This document shows positions 6,061 to 12,380 of a stretch of 20,066 nt of DNA, piece after piece. The translations under genes and the position numbers were made by a program. The notes under the pieces were generated by a model. The model was not told where the DNA came from. It saw only the letters and a list, made by a program, of their open reading frames with translations, and made no database searches. Source of the DNA: Christensenella sp. UBA7102 (GTDB taxonomy: Bacteria; Bacillota; Clostridia; Christensenellales; UBA1750); assembly GCA_002492415.1 (NCBI GenBank), contig DKYK01000084.1, positions 19,367 to 39,432 on the forward strand, in the 5' to 3' direction. The first letter of the stretch is position 1. Each line of letters begins with the position of its first letter.

Positions 6061-7131
6061 ATGCCTGAAAATCTGAATTCAATGAATCCTTCCCATGTTT
6101 TTGACCGCTTGACCGTCTGCCTGGACATGGCGGGCTGCCCCAATCGCTGCCTGCACTGCTGGCTGGGCCACGGCCCCAACGGACGCTTTTCCACCGAGGA
6201 TCTTGCCTGGACGGCGCGGCAGTTCCGCCCCTTTGCGCGCTCGCTCGAGGTGTTCAGCTGGTACCGCGAGCCGGATTTTCGCGCCGATTATCGCGCGCTC
6301 TGGGAGCTGGAGCGGTCGCTCTCCGACGGAAAAACGCCGCATTTTGAGCTGATGAGCACTTGGCGCGCTGCCCGCGATGCGGATTACATCCCCTGGCTGA
6401 AAGGCTTGGGCGTGCGCGCTGTGCAGCTGACTTTCTTTGGCGGCAGGGTGGTGACCGATCGCTATACCGGCCGCATCGGCGCTTACGACGAGATGGTAAG
6501 CCTGATCGAGCCGCTGCGCAGGCATGGGATTCTCCCGCGCTTTCAGGTCTTTGTGAATCGGGAAAATATCGACCAGATGGGGGAGATTGTGCAGCTTGCG
6601 CGGCGCACGGGACTTGCGGACGAGCCGGCGTTTCGCGCCTTTGTGCATGCGGGCAGCTGCGACGGCGCGAACGAGGCGCTCTATCCCATCCGCGTCACGC
6701 CCGAGGACGTCCAAAGGCTGCCGGAACCACTGGTGCTGTGGACAGAAGAGCACCTGAAACGGCCCATTTCGGAGGTTTTTGGACGCACGGAGGCCGAATG
6801 GATGAAGCGGCTGCTGGACGATTCCCGGCCCATCGGCAGCCCGCTCGAAGGCCCTGCGGTGCTCTACGTTGACGCAGATTGGGACGTTTATCCCAACGTT
6901 ACTGCGCCGCGGCCCGCCTGGCGTCTGGGCAACCTGCGCGCGGACGGCGCACAAACCGTGCTCCGGCGCTACCGTGAGCAGGACACGCCCGCCCTGCGCA
7001 TCTGCAGGGAAATGCCCGTAAATCAGCTTGCCGCAGCCTGCGGCGACGCGAATAGCCAGCGCTTGTTCACACGGGGCGATTTCCTGATTTATCTGGTCAA
7101 TCGGTATGTTCGGGGACGGAATTTCTACTGA
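6061..7131 (+). CDS. Radical SAM protein of unknown function, under leader-peptide control
   Basis: 356 residues. The N-terminal CX3CX2C motif (C26-P-N-R-C30-L-H-C33) binds the [4Fe-4S] cluster that cleaves S-adenosylmethionine into a 5'-deoxyadenosyl radical. The core then runs to about residue 210 as a TIM-barrel-like domain. Near 275-300 there is a segment VLYVDADWDVYPNVTAP...WRLGNLRADG that looks like the SPASM/twitch region of maturases, but the usual Cys after YP is Asn, so an extra cluster is doubtful. The start at 6061 has GAGGTG (6047-6052) at 8 bases. It is not Cfr or RlmN: it lacks their Cys layout and flanking motifs. It stands after erm, with a matching leader ORF and RNA fold, so induction by ribosome-targeting drugs is predicted. 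Substrate unknown; peptide, RNA or small molecule are all open. Confidence 0.85.
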   Translation: MPENLNSMNPSHVFDRLTVCLDMAGCPNRCLHCWLGHGPNGRFSTEDLAWTARQFRPFARSLEVFSWYREPDFRADYRALWELERSLSDGKTPHFELMSTWRAARDADYIPWLKGLGVRAVQLTFFGGRVVTDRYTGRIGAYDEMVSLIEPLRRHGILPRFQVFVNRENIDQMGEIVQLARRTGLADEPAFRAFVHAGSCDGANEALYPIRVTPEDVQRLPEPLVLWTEEHLKRPISEVFGRTEAEWMKRLLDDSRPIGSPLEGPAVLYVDADWDVYPNVTAPRPAWRLGNLRADGAQTVLRRYREQDTPALRICREMPVNQLAAACGDANSQRLFTRGDFLIYLVNRYVRGRNFY

Positions 7132-7167
7132 GGATGGAATTTCCGGCTGGATTCAAAACACCGGTTA

Positions 7168-7197
7168 TTTACAGCTGTTTTGCGGATATGGTATGCT
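7168..7197 (+). promoter_or_regulatory. Promoter of the HTH-methyltransferase/purC pair
   Basis: -35 TTTACA (7168-7173), 18-base spacer, -10 TATGCT (7192-7197) with extended-10 TGG. The palindrome ACAGCTGT (7171-7178) and the half-sites AAAACA (7155-7160) and TGTTTT (7176-7181) overlap the -35, so the HTH protein may control its own promoter here (inference). The 5' leader would be only about 25 bases, with no room for a leader ORF. Confidence 0.62.
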
Positions 7198-7229
7198 GGA
7201 TCCGCAAGAAACAGAAAGGCTGTGATCGG

Positions 7230-8063
7230 ATGGAAAATGCGGTTGGAAGAAACATCCACAGGCTGAGAAAGCAGCAGAATCTCACGCAGGAAGAGCTGGC
7301 TGGGCTGCTCAATGTATCGTTTCAAGCTGTGTCCAAATGGGAAAACGGCAACTCGATGCCCGATGTCGGCATGCTGCCGCACCTTGCCAATGTGTTCCAC
7401 TGCACAATCGATTCGCTCCTTGGGTATCCCGCCGAACACCACAGAATCATGGACTATGAGGAGCGATACAGGCTGGACGGTTATTACTGGGGAAGCCGAC
7501 CCTCGAACATGTGCTACGAGGTCATGAAACTGTACCCGCCGCAGAGGCCGCTGCGCCTGCTGGATGTGGCGTGCGGAGAGGGGAAGGACGCCGTCTTTTT
7601 TGCGAGAAACGGATATTCTGTTACGGCGTTTGACGCGGTGGAACTGGCGCTGGACAAGGCGCGCAGGCTGGCGGGTCAGGCGCGCGTGGACATCAACTTC
7701 TTTCAAGCTGACATGCTCGACTTCCGTTTGGATACTGCATTCGATATCATTTACAGCTCCGGCGCACTGCACTACGTTCCGCAGAACCTACGGGCAGAAA
7801 TGCTGAAGAATTACCAAGAGCACACAACGGAAGGTGGGCTGCATGCGCTCAATGTATTTGTGAGAAAACCCTTCGTACACAGTCCTTCCGATGAAAAGAA
7901 GGGACGATATAAGTGGGTGTCCGGCGAGCTGTTCACCTATTACGCCGACTGGAAGATCGCGTCTTGCTCTGAAGCCATATTCGACTGTATGAGCGGGGGC
8001 GTGCCGCATCAACACTGCATGGATACGCTGTATGCTGTAAAGCGGGAGGGGACTGTGCAATGA
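7230..8063 (+). CDS. XRE-family HTH regulator fused to a SAM-dependent methyltransferase
   Basis: 277 residues. Residues 1-65 are a Cro/C1-type helix-turn-helix (GRNIHRLRKQQNLTQEELAG, then VSFQAVSKWENG). From about residue 105 to 225 there is a class I methyltransferase fold like TehB, with the SAM-binding motif DVACGEG (112-118), an acidic end of strand 2 (FDAVELAL), and FQADMLD. The rest looks like a substrate-recognition tail. Such fusions occur in Firmicutes; their substrates are not known to me. The ATG at 7230 is chosen over 7134 because AGAAAGG (7213-7219) precedes it, the promoter lies between the two, and the HTH begins at once. Its stop codon overlaps the purC start (ATGA). Codons include many AGA/AGG and A/T endings, unlike the neighbours to the left, which suggests a different origin. 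Confidence 0.85.
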   Translation: MENAVGRNIHRLRKQQNLTQEELAGLLNVSFQAVSKWENGNSMPDVGMLPHLANVFHCTIDSLLGYPAEHHRIMDYEERYRLDGYYWGSRPSNMCYEVMKLYPPQRPLRLLDVACGEGKDAVFFARNGYSVTAFDAVELALDKARRLAGQARVDINFFQADMLDFRLDTAFDIIYSSGALHYVPQNLRAEMLKNYQEHTTEGGLHALNVFVRKPFVHSPSDEKKGRYKWVSGELFTYYADWKIASCSEAIFDCMSGGVPHQHCMDTLYAVKREGTVQ

Positions 8064-8914
8064 TCAAACTGCAATCCGGAAAGGTCAGAGACATCTATCA
8101 GGTCAGCGAAACGGAGCTTGTGATTGTCACGACAGACAGAATCTCAGCATTTGATGTGGTGCTGCCAACAGCCATAGAGAACAAAGGTATCGCGTTGAAT
8201 CTTCTTTCCCTTTATTGGTTCGAGCGCACAAAGAACATCATATCCAATCACATACTCTCTGCCGACCTGGCCGATATGCCTGCATTTTTCGCGCGCAGGC
8301 CAGAACAGTTTAAGAATCGCACGGTGCTGGTAAAAAAACTGGATATGTTGCCCTATGAGTTCATTGTGCGTGGGTACATGTTCGGAAGCCTTTGGACGGA
8401 ATACCAGAATACAGGAAGAATATGCGGGCAGAGCAAGGAAAAACCGATTAAGCTGGCGCAGCGGCTGGAGCAGCCTGTCATTACGCCCTCGGTCAAGAAC
8501 GACACCGGACACGATGAGAACATCACTCTGGAGCGGCTGCGGGATGAGCTTGGGAGCGAGGATGCTGACGCAATCTGTGACATCTGTATGAGGCTGTATC
8601 AAGCATGCTATGAACATGCGCTGAAAAGGGGCATATTGATTGCAGATACGAAGTTTGAATTCGGGCGCGATAAAGACGGCAGATTCGTACTCGGAGACGA
8701 AATCTGTACGCCGGATTCAAGCAGATTCTGGGCTGCGGAGGATTGGCAGGAAGGAACGTCGCCCAGGTCATATGATAAACAGTTCGTGCGGGATTGGCTG
8801 ATCAGAAATGGTCTCAATGGCGTGAAACCAGCGCCGGAGCTGCCGCGGGAGGTTGTTGAGATTACGTCTGCACTGTACCAAACCTGTTACCAAAAACTGA
8901 CAGGAAGAGAGTAA
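8060..8914 (+). CDS. purC: Phosphoribosylaminoimidazole-succinocarboxamide (SAICAR) synthase
   Basis: 284 residues. PurC joins aspartate to CAIR with ATP in step seven (in the AIR-to-SAICAR section) of de novo purine synthesis. Motifs seen: the N-terminal GKVRDIYQV, TDRISAFDVVLP, the EFIVRGYMFGSLW signature, TPSVKNDTGHDENI, and DTKFEFG. The start overlaps the stop of the HTH-methyltransferase gene by 4 bases, with GGGAGGGG (8044-8051) as ribosome binding site. The gene is away from the other pur genes and is coupled to a regulator, which is unusual. Its base composition is lower in GC than the ior or sec operons, like the gene before it, so both may have arrived together. Whether it is the only purC of the genome cannot be seen. 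Confidence 0.95.
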   Translation: MIKLQSGKVRDIYQVSETELVIVTTDRISAFDVVLPTAIENKGIALNLLSLYWFERTKNIISNHILSADLADMPAFFARRPEQFKNRTVLVKKLDMLPYEFIVRGYMFGSLWTEYQNTGRICGQSKEKPIKLAQRLEQPVITPSVKNDTGHDENITLERLRDELGSEDADAICDICMRLYQACYEHALKRGILIADTKFEFGRDKDGRFVLGDEICTPDSSRFWAAEDWQEGTSPRSYDKQFVRDWLIRNGLNGVKPAPELPREVVEITSALYQTCYQKLTGRE

Positions 8915-8956
8915 AAAACGTGGACGCTTCAGGATAAATGGAGCGTCCACGTTTTT
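8914..8956 (+). terminator. Bidirectional intrinsic terminator between purC and the minus-strand operon
   Basis: AAAAACGTGGACGCT (8914-8928) and AGCGTCCACGTTTTT (8942-8956) form a perfect 15-bp inverted repeat with a 13-base loop. The T-run on each strand lets it serve purC from the left and the padR operon from the right. Confidence 0.92.
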
Positions 8957-8976
8957 GTATGAAACCGGGCAAAGAA

Positions 8977-9243
8977 TCAGCTGTATTTTTGAAGATCCAA
9001 GTGTATGCGGGCGGCGGTATCCAAACAGCGTTCCAATGGGACGGATTCATCAAAATTGCGTGTAAAAAACTGCGCGATGGCCTGCGCAACGGCGCAAACG
9101 GAGCTGTCGGCATGGATGAGGGCGCAGAGTTCGCGTATCTCCAAGTCGAACTCATCCGACGGCGCGCCGAAGGCAAGAAGGCCGCCGTAATCCATTGCGT
9201 TGATGTGCCTCCGGATGATGAGATGTTTCGTGCTTTTTTCCAT
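8977..9243 (-). CDS. Small DUF1871-like protein
   Basis: 88 residues, no membrane segment or signal. The pattern INAMDYGGLLAFGAPSDEFD followed by an acidic helical part, a FTRNFDE segment and a C-terminal helix (CLDTAARIHLDL) resembles the short DUF1871 family (Bacillus YugE, about 86 residues), where WDP-x-GLL...GAP-x-DEY is the usual core. Function of the family is unknown. The ATG at 9243 has GGAGG about 8 bases before it on the minus strand. It is the last gene behind padR and the HAAS protein gene, 42 bases apart, and is followed by the shared terminator. Family call from memory of the motif only. Confidence 0.6.
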   Translation of the reverse strand: MEKSTKHLIIRRHINAMDYGGLLAFGAPSDEFDLEIRELCALIHADSSVCAVAQAIAQFFTRNFDESVPLERCLDTAARIHLDLQKYS

Positions 9244-9285
9244 GAAAAAGCCTCCATTTAGGCAAAATCGAGAAGAGAAACGGGC

Positions 9286-9750
9286 CTAACCCCGCTTGCG
9301 GAAGTAGCGAACGACGGCCCAGACGGCAAGCCCGGCGCACAGCAGGGAGAGGAGGAGCGGCACGGCGCCGGACCCGGGCAGGGGCTGGCTGGCGATGAGT
9401 ATGGCGGTGGGACCGTCCGCGCCGCCGATGACGCTCACCGAGGAGGAGGGGGAGATAAAGGCGTAAAGGCGGGAGAGCAGGAAGAACGCGACGGCGAGCA
9501 GGCCGGCGGGCAGCGCGCACAGCAGCATGCGGCGGCGCAGCAGGCGAGGCCGGTCGACGCCCAGCTGTTCCTCGGCGGCGCGGGCAAAGTCCTCGGGTGG
9601 GCCGAGACGGTCGATGACTTCGGCGGTGGATTGGCCGTGTTCGGCTGCGGAGGAGAAGATTTCTTCCAGGTCGCGCAGAATTGCGGCGCGGTTGGTTCGG
9701 CCCGACGCCAGTGTGCGGCGAACGCGGCGGATGTATTGCTTTTGGCTCAT
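9286..9750 (-). CDS. HAAS (DUF1700-like) membrane protein with a GGADGPTAI motif
   Basis: 154 residues. Residues 1-65 form the HAAS helical domain (YIRRVRRTLASG...ILRDLEEIFSSAAEHGQS...VIDRLGPPEDFA), which in Firmicutes almost always comes with a PadR regulator. Two membrane helices follow, about residues 73-95 and 126-146, with a basic C-terminus (RYFRKRG). Between them, outside or at the membrane face, lies VIGGADGPTAI, a sequence known from the beta subunits of Na+-pumping decarboxylases (OadB, GcdB). The protein is far too short to be such a pump. The start overlaps the padR stop by 4 bases. Probable role: membrane partner of a PadR-controlled envelope response; specific function unknown. 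Confidence 0.8.
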   Translation of the reverse strand: MSQKQYIRRVRRTLASGRTNRAAILRDLEEIFSSAAEHGQSTAEVIDRLGPPEDFARAAEEQLGVDRPRLLRRRMLLCALPAGLLAVAFFLLSRLYAFISPSSSVSVIGGADGPTAILIASQPLPGSGAVPLLLSLLCAGLAVWAVVRYFRKRG

Positions 9751-10106
9751 GGTTCACACTCCGTTTCGTACTGCGCGACAAAATTGTCCACGCAGGTCTT
9801 GTAGTCGCGCCAAAAGGCGATGAGTTCGGCGAGCGTCTGCCTGCCTTGATCGGTCAGGGAATAGAACTTGCGGCTGCCGCCGTTGGCCGCGGCGGGCGCG
9901 ATGCGGCAGCAGATCAGCCCCTGCTGCTGCAGGCGGTAGAGGATGGGGTAGACCGTGCCCTCGCGGGCGTAACCCAGCACGGCGGCGCTCGCGTCGTTGA
10001 GCGCGGTGATCAGCTCATAGCCGTAGGTTTCGCCCCGGCCGATGAGGCAGAGCAGAATCATCTCCAGCGAGCCCTTTTTAAATTGCTGTACGGTTTTGCC
10101 GTCCAT
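9747..10106 (-). CDS. PadR-family transcriptional regulator
   Basis: 119 residues, short PadR type (subfamily with an N-terminal winged helix and a short C-terminal helix for dimers). Motifs: KKGSLEMILLCLIGRGETYGYEL, EGTVYPILYRLQQQGLI (recognition helix and wing region), and YSLTDQGRQTL. PadR proteins repress their own operons and respond to stress or small molecules. The ribosome binding site is AAAGGAGCG on the minus strand, before 10106. It is first in the minus operon with the HAAS protein gene (4-base overlap) and the DUF1871-like gene, and is divergent from tgt. Confidence 0.93.
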   Translation of the reverse strand: MDGKTVQQFKKGSLEMILLCLIGRGETYGYELITALNDASAAVLGYAREGTVYPILYRLQQQGLICCRIAPAAANGGSRKFYSLTDQGRQTLAELIAFWRDYKTCVDNFVAQYETECEP

Positions 10107-10138
10107 GGAGCGCTCCTTTCTTTTTTACGCATTACTAA

Positions 10139-10151
10139 TTAGCAATGCTAA
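10139..10151. promoter_or_regulatory. Perfect palindrome, probable PadR operator
   Basis: TTAGCA-A-TGCTAA, a perfect 6-1-6 inverted repeat in an AT-rich patch. It lies downstream of the padR -10 box, close to the expected start of transcription, the right place for autorepression. Confidence 0.6.
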
Positions 10152-10162
10152 ATACTGATACA

Positions 10163-10191
10163 AGAGTAGCACAGGCGAAGGGCGGTGTCAA
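10163..10191 (-). promoter_or_regulatory. Promoter of the padR operon
   Basis: Read on the minus strand: -35 TTGACA (10191-10186), 17-base spacer, -10 TACTCT (10168-10163). The -35 is perfect and the -10 is weak. Confidence 0.6.
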
Positions 10192-10220
10192 GCGTTGAAC
10201 GCGGCGGCGTGCAAATTGCC

Positions 10221-10249
10221 TTGACAAACGGCGGGTTCTTGGGTATAGT
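10221..10249 (+). promoter_or_regulatory. Promoter of tgt
   Basis: -35 TTGACA (10221-10226), 17-base spacer, -10 TATAGT (10244-10249). Near-consensus sigma-A promoter, divergent from the padR promoter about 30 bases away. Confidence 0.85.
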
Positions 10250-10257
10250 GGCTAAGA

Positions 10258-10279
10258 CGGCCGCTGCGGCCGGATTTTT
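10258..10279 (+). terminator. Terminator-like hairpin in the tgt leader
   Basis: CGGCCG (10258-10263), loop CTG, CGGCCG (10267-10272), then GATTTTT. A compact 6-bp GC stem with a short T-run starts only about 2-8 bases after the expected transcript start and before the tgt ribosome binding site (GAGG 10298-10301). It could be an attenuator or a 5'-stabilising hairpin. Confidence 0.4.
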
Positions 10280-10309
10280 GTTGATGCTCAAGACAATGAG
10301 GTTTTCGAA

Positions 10310-11428
10310 ATGTACAGATGCAAGTTTGAGGTACACAAGGAGGACGCGCGCACACGGGCGCGGCTGGGCACGCTGCACCTGACGCACGGCGACGTGCTCA
10401 CGCCCATCTTTATGCCGGTGGGCACGCAGGCGACGGTCAAGACCATGAGTCCGGACGAACTCAAGGAGATCGGCACGCAGATCATGCTGTCCAACACCTA
10501 CCACCTGTTCCTGCGACCGGGGCATGAGCTGATCCGCGACCTTGGCGGGCTGCACCGGTTCATGCATTGGGACAGGCCGGTGCTGACGGACTCGGGCGGA
10601 TTTCAGGTATTTTCACTCTCGGAGATCCGCAAGGTGCGCGAAGAGGGCGTGGAGTTCCGCTCGCATCTGGACGGCAGCAAGTTTTTCCTGACGCCGGAAT
10701 ACGACATGGAGATCCAGGAGGCGCTGGGCGCGGACATCGCGATGGCGTTTGACGAGTGCTCGCCGTACCCCTGCGATTACGAGCGGGCACAGGCGGCGAT
10801 GGGGCGTACGCACCGCTGGGCGAAGCGCTGTCTGCGGGCGCACACGCGCGAGGATCAGGCGCTGTTCGGCATTGTGCAGGGTGCGTTCTACAAGGACCTG
10901 CGCATCCAGAGCGCCAAGACGCTGGCGGACATGGATTTTCCCGGCTACGGCATCGGCGGGCTATCGGTGGGCGAGCCCAAGCCCGTGATGTACGAGATGC
11001 TGGAGGAGATCGAGCCGTACATGCCCAGGGAAAAGCCGCGGTACCTGATGGGCGTGGGCTCGCCCGACTGCCTGCTGGAGGGCGTGGAGCGCGGCATCGA
11101 TATGTTCGACTGCGTGCTGGCCACCCGCATCGCGCGCAACGGCACGGTGTTTACCTCCAATGGACGGCTGGTGATCCGCAACGCGCTCTACGCGCGGGAT
11201 ACGCGGCCGCTGGATGAGGAATGCGACTGCTGGGTGTGCCGCAACTTCTCACGCGCCTACATCCGCCACCTGATGAAGGCGGGCGAGATCCTGGGCGCGC
11301 GGCTGACCAGCTACCACAACCTCTATTTCCTGCTGCACATGATGGGGGACATCCGCAAGGCTATCGCGGAAGACCGATTTACCGAGTATAAAAATGAATT
11401 TTTTGAAAAATATAACCAGAATCCATGA
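10310..11428 (+). CDS. tgt: tRNA-guanine transglycosylase (queuine tRNA-ribosyltransferase)
   Basis: 372 residues, the usual bacterial length. Tgt swaps guanine 34 for preQ1 in the anticodon of tRNAs for Asp, Asn, His and Tyr. Seen: D94 in DSGGFQ (general acid/base), FGIVQGA and GIGGLSVGEP (substrate pocket), the nucleophile D267 in DMFDCVLATRIARNG, and the zinc ligands C305, C307, C310 and H336 (CDCWVC ... SYHN). All catalytic residues are present. The start has GAGG at 8 bases. It heads the conserved run tgt-yajC-TIGR04086-secDF. Confidence 0.97.
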   Translation: MYRCKFEVHKEDARTRARLGTLHLTHGDVLTPIFMPVGTQATVKTMSPDELKEIGTQIMLSNTYHLFLRPGHELIRDLGGLHRFMHWDRPVLTDSGGFQVFSLSEIRKVREEGVEFRSHLDGSKFFLTPEYDMEIQEALGADIAMAFDECSPYPCDYERAQAAMGRTHRWAKRCLRAHTREDQALFGIVQGAFYKDLRIQSAKTLADMDFPGYGIGGLSVGEPKPVMYEMLEEIEPYMPREKPRYLMGVGSPDCLLEGVERGIDMFDCVLATRIARNGTVFTSNGRLVIRNALYARDTRPLDEECDCWVCRNFSRAYIRHLMKAGEILGARLTSYHNLYFLLHMMGDIRKAIAEDRFTEYKNEFFEKYNQNP

Positions 11429-11434
11429 TATGGC

Positions 11435-11463
11435 TTGTGAAAAAGCCCGTGGTTTGGTATAAT
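11435..11463 (+). promoter_or_regulatory. Promoter of yajC
   Basis: -35 TTGTGA (11435-11440), 17-base spacer, perfect -10 TATAAT (11458-11463) with extended-10 TGG. It starts right after the tgt stop codon. Confidence 0.78.
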
Positions 11464-11493
11464 ATGGTTTAATTTGATTTGGAGGTGCCTCTC

Positions 11494-11799
11494 ATGCCTG
11501 AAGGAATTGCCGCAACGCTCATTCAGATCGTGCCGCTGCTGCTGATCTTCGTCGTATTCTACTTTGTTCTGATCCGTCCGCAGCGCAAGAAGGACAAGGA
11601 AGTCAAGAACATGCTCGCCAACCTCAAGGTGGGCGATCGCATCACCACCATCGGCGGCTTCTACGCCACCATCGCCGGCATCAAGGACGACATCATCACC
11701 ATCACCTTCGGGCCGGACTCCACTAAGGCCATGATCGCGCGCTGGGCTGTGCGCTCCCTGGAAAATACGCCCAAGGATGCAGAGAATGACCTGATCTGA
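11494..11799 (+). CDS. yajC: Preprotein translocase subunit YajC
   Basis: 101 residues. One membrane helix at about residues 6-27 (TLIQIVPLLLIFVVFYFVLI) is followed by the family hallmark RPQRKKDKE and a small soluble domain with LKVGDRITTIGGFYATI. YajC joins SecD and SecF in the accessory complex of the Sec translocon. GGAGGTG (11481-11487) fixes the start at 11494; a TTG in the same frame at 11479 would lie before that site. It is followed by a terminator-like hairpin before the TIGR04086 gene. Confidence 0.95.
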   Translation: MPEGIAATLIQIVPLLLIFVVFYFVLIRPQRKKDKEVKNMLANLKVGDRITTIGGFYATIAGIKDDIITITFGPDSTKAMIARWAVRSLENTPKDAENDLI

Positions 11800-11812
11800 C
11801 GAGAATAAACCG

Positions 11813-11870
11813 CCCTCTCCGCGCATAAAGTCTTGTAGAGGAGACGAGAAATGCCGCGGGGAGGGTTTTT
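11813..11870 (+). terminator. Terminator hairpin whose 3' arm is also a ribosome binding site
   Basis: CCCTCTCCGCGCA (11813-11825) pairs with TGCCGCGGGGAGGG (11852-11865), with one G-U pair and one bulge, and TTTTT (11866-11870) follows. The loop is about 26 bases. The GGGGAGGG arm lies 7 bases before the ATG at 11873, so folding would both end transcription and hide the next gene's start site. Confidence 0.7.
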
Positions 11871-11872
11871 AT

Positions 11873-12259
11873 ATGGCTGCAAAGGACAGTGCGCTGCGTT
11901 CCGCGCCGGCGTCGCTTGTGCGGGGGACGCTGATCTCCGTGCTGGCAACGGCGGTGCTGGTGCTGGTTTTTTCCGTGCTGGTGCTGCTGCTGGATCTGGG
12001 CGGAAGCGTCATCACGCCGGTCAATCAGGTGATCAAGGTGGTCAGCATTCTGGCTGGAACATTTGCGGCCAGCACGGGCCGGGTGCGCGGCTGGGTCGCG
12101 GGGTTGACCGTAGGCGGCGTGTACATGCTGCTGGGCATCGTGCTGTACTGCGCGTTTGCCGGACGGCTGCTGCCCGCGGTGGTGATGGCCGGGGATCTGG
12201 GGCTGGGGCTGGCTGCGGGGCTGCTGTCCGGCATGCTGGCGGCAAGTCTGCGAAGATGA
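11873..12259 (+). CDS. TIGR04086 family membrane protein
   Basis: 128 residues with four hydrophobic segments, about residues 17-42, 48-66, 69-93 and 97-122, and a short charged N-terminus. Small four-helix proteins of this kind (TIGR04086, YrzE-like) sit beside yajC and secDF in Clostridia. The function is unknown. The start at 11873 has GGGGAGGG at 7 bases. The long alternative frame from 11851 is a shadow. It is closed by a strong terminator directly after the stop. Confidence 0.82.
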   Translation: MAAKDSALRSAPASLVRGTLISVLATAVLVLVFSVLVLLLDLGGSVITPVNQVIKVVSILAGTFAASTGRVRGWVAGLTVGGVYMLLGIVLYCAFAGRLLPAVVMAGDLGLGLAAGLLSGMLAASLRR

Positions 12260-12271
12260 TAAAAAAGGGAG

Positions 12272-12308
12272 AAGAACGGGCCCTGTGGCGGCGCAGGGCC
12301 CGTTCTTT
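12272..12308 (+). terminator. Strong intrinsic terminator
   Basis: AAGAACGGGCCCTG (12272-12285) and CAGGGCCCGTTCTT (12294-12307) form a perfect 14-bp stem with an 8-base loop, followed by TAT. It ends the yajC-TIGR04086 unit. Confidence 0.88.
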
Positions 12309-12351
12309 ATGGAGAAAATGCGATAAATTTTTGGAGAGCGGACGAAAACAT

Positions 12352-12380
12352 TTGACGAAACAGAAAGTTAACGGTATAAT
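12352..12380 (+). promoter_or_regulatory. Promoter of secDF
   Basis: -35 TTGACG (12352-12357), 17-base spacer, perfect -10 TATAAT (12375-12380). The transcript leader to secD is about 60 bases; no riboswitch or leader ORF with a clear ribosome binding site was seen in it. Confidence 0.88.

Noticed and set aside
6061..7131. Cfr or RlmN type 23S rRNA methyltransferase
   Set aside because: The CX3CX2C motif is at the very N-terminus with flanks unlike Cfr/RlmN, and the extra conserved Cys residues that form the methyl-carrier are not seen.
9286..9750. Oxaloacetate decarboxylase beta subunit
   Set aside because: Only the GGADGPTAI piece matches; the rest is a HAAS domain with two helices, much shorter than the beta subunit.
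10250..10309. preQ1 riboswitch upstream of tgt
   Set aside because: No preQ1-I aptamer pattern (C-rich loop and A-rich tail pseudoknot) is visible; only a simple GC hairpin with a short T-run.
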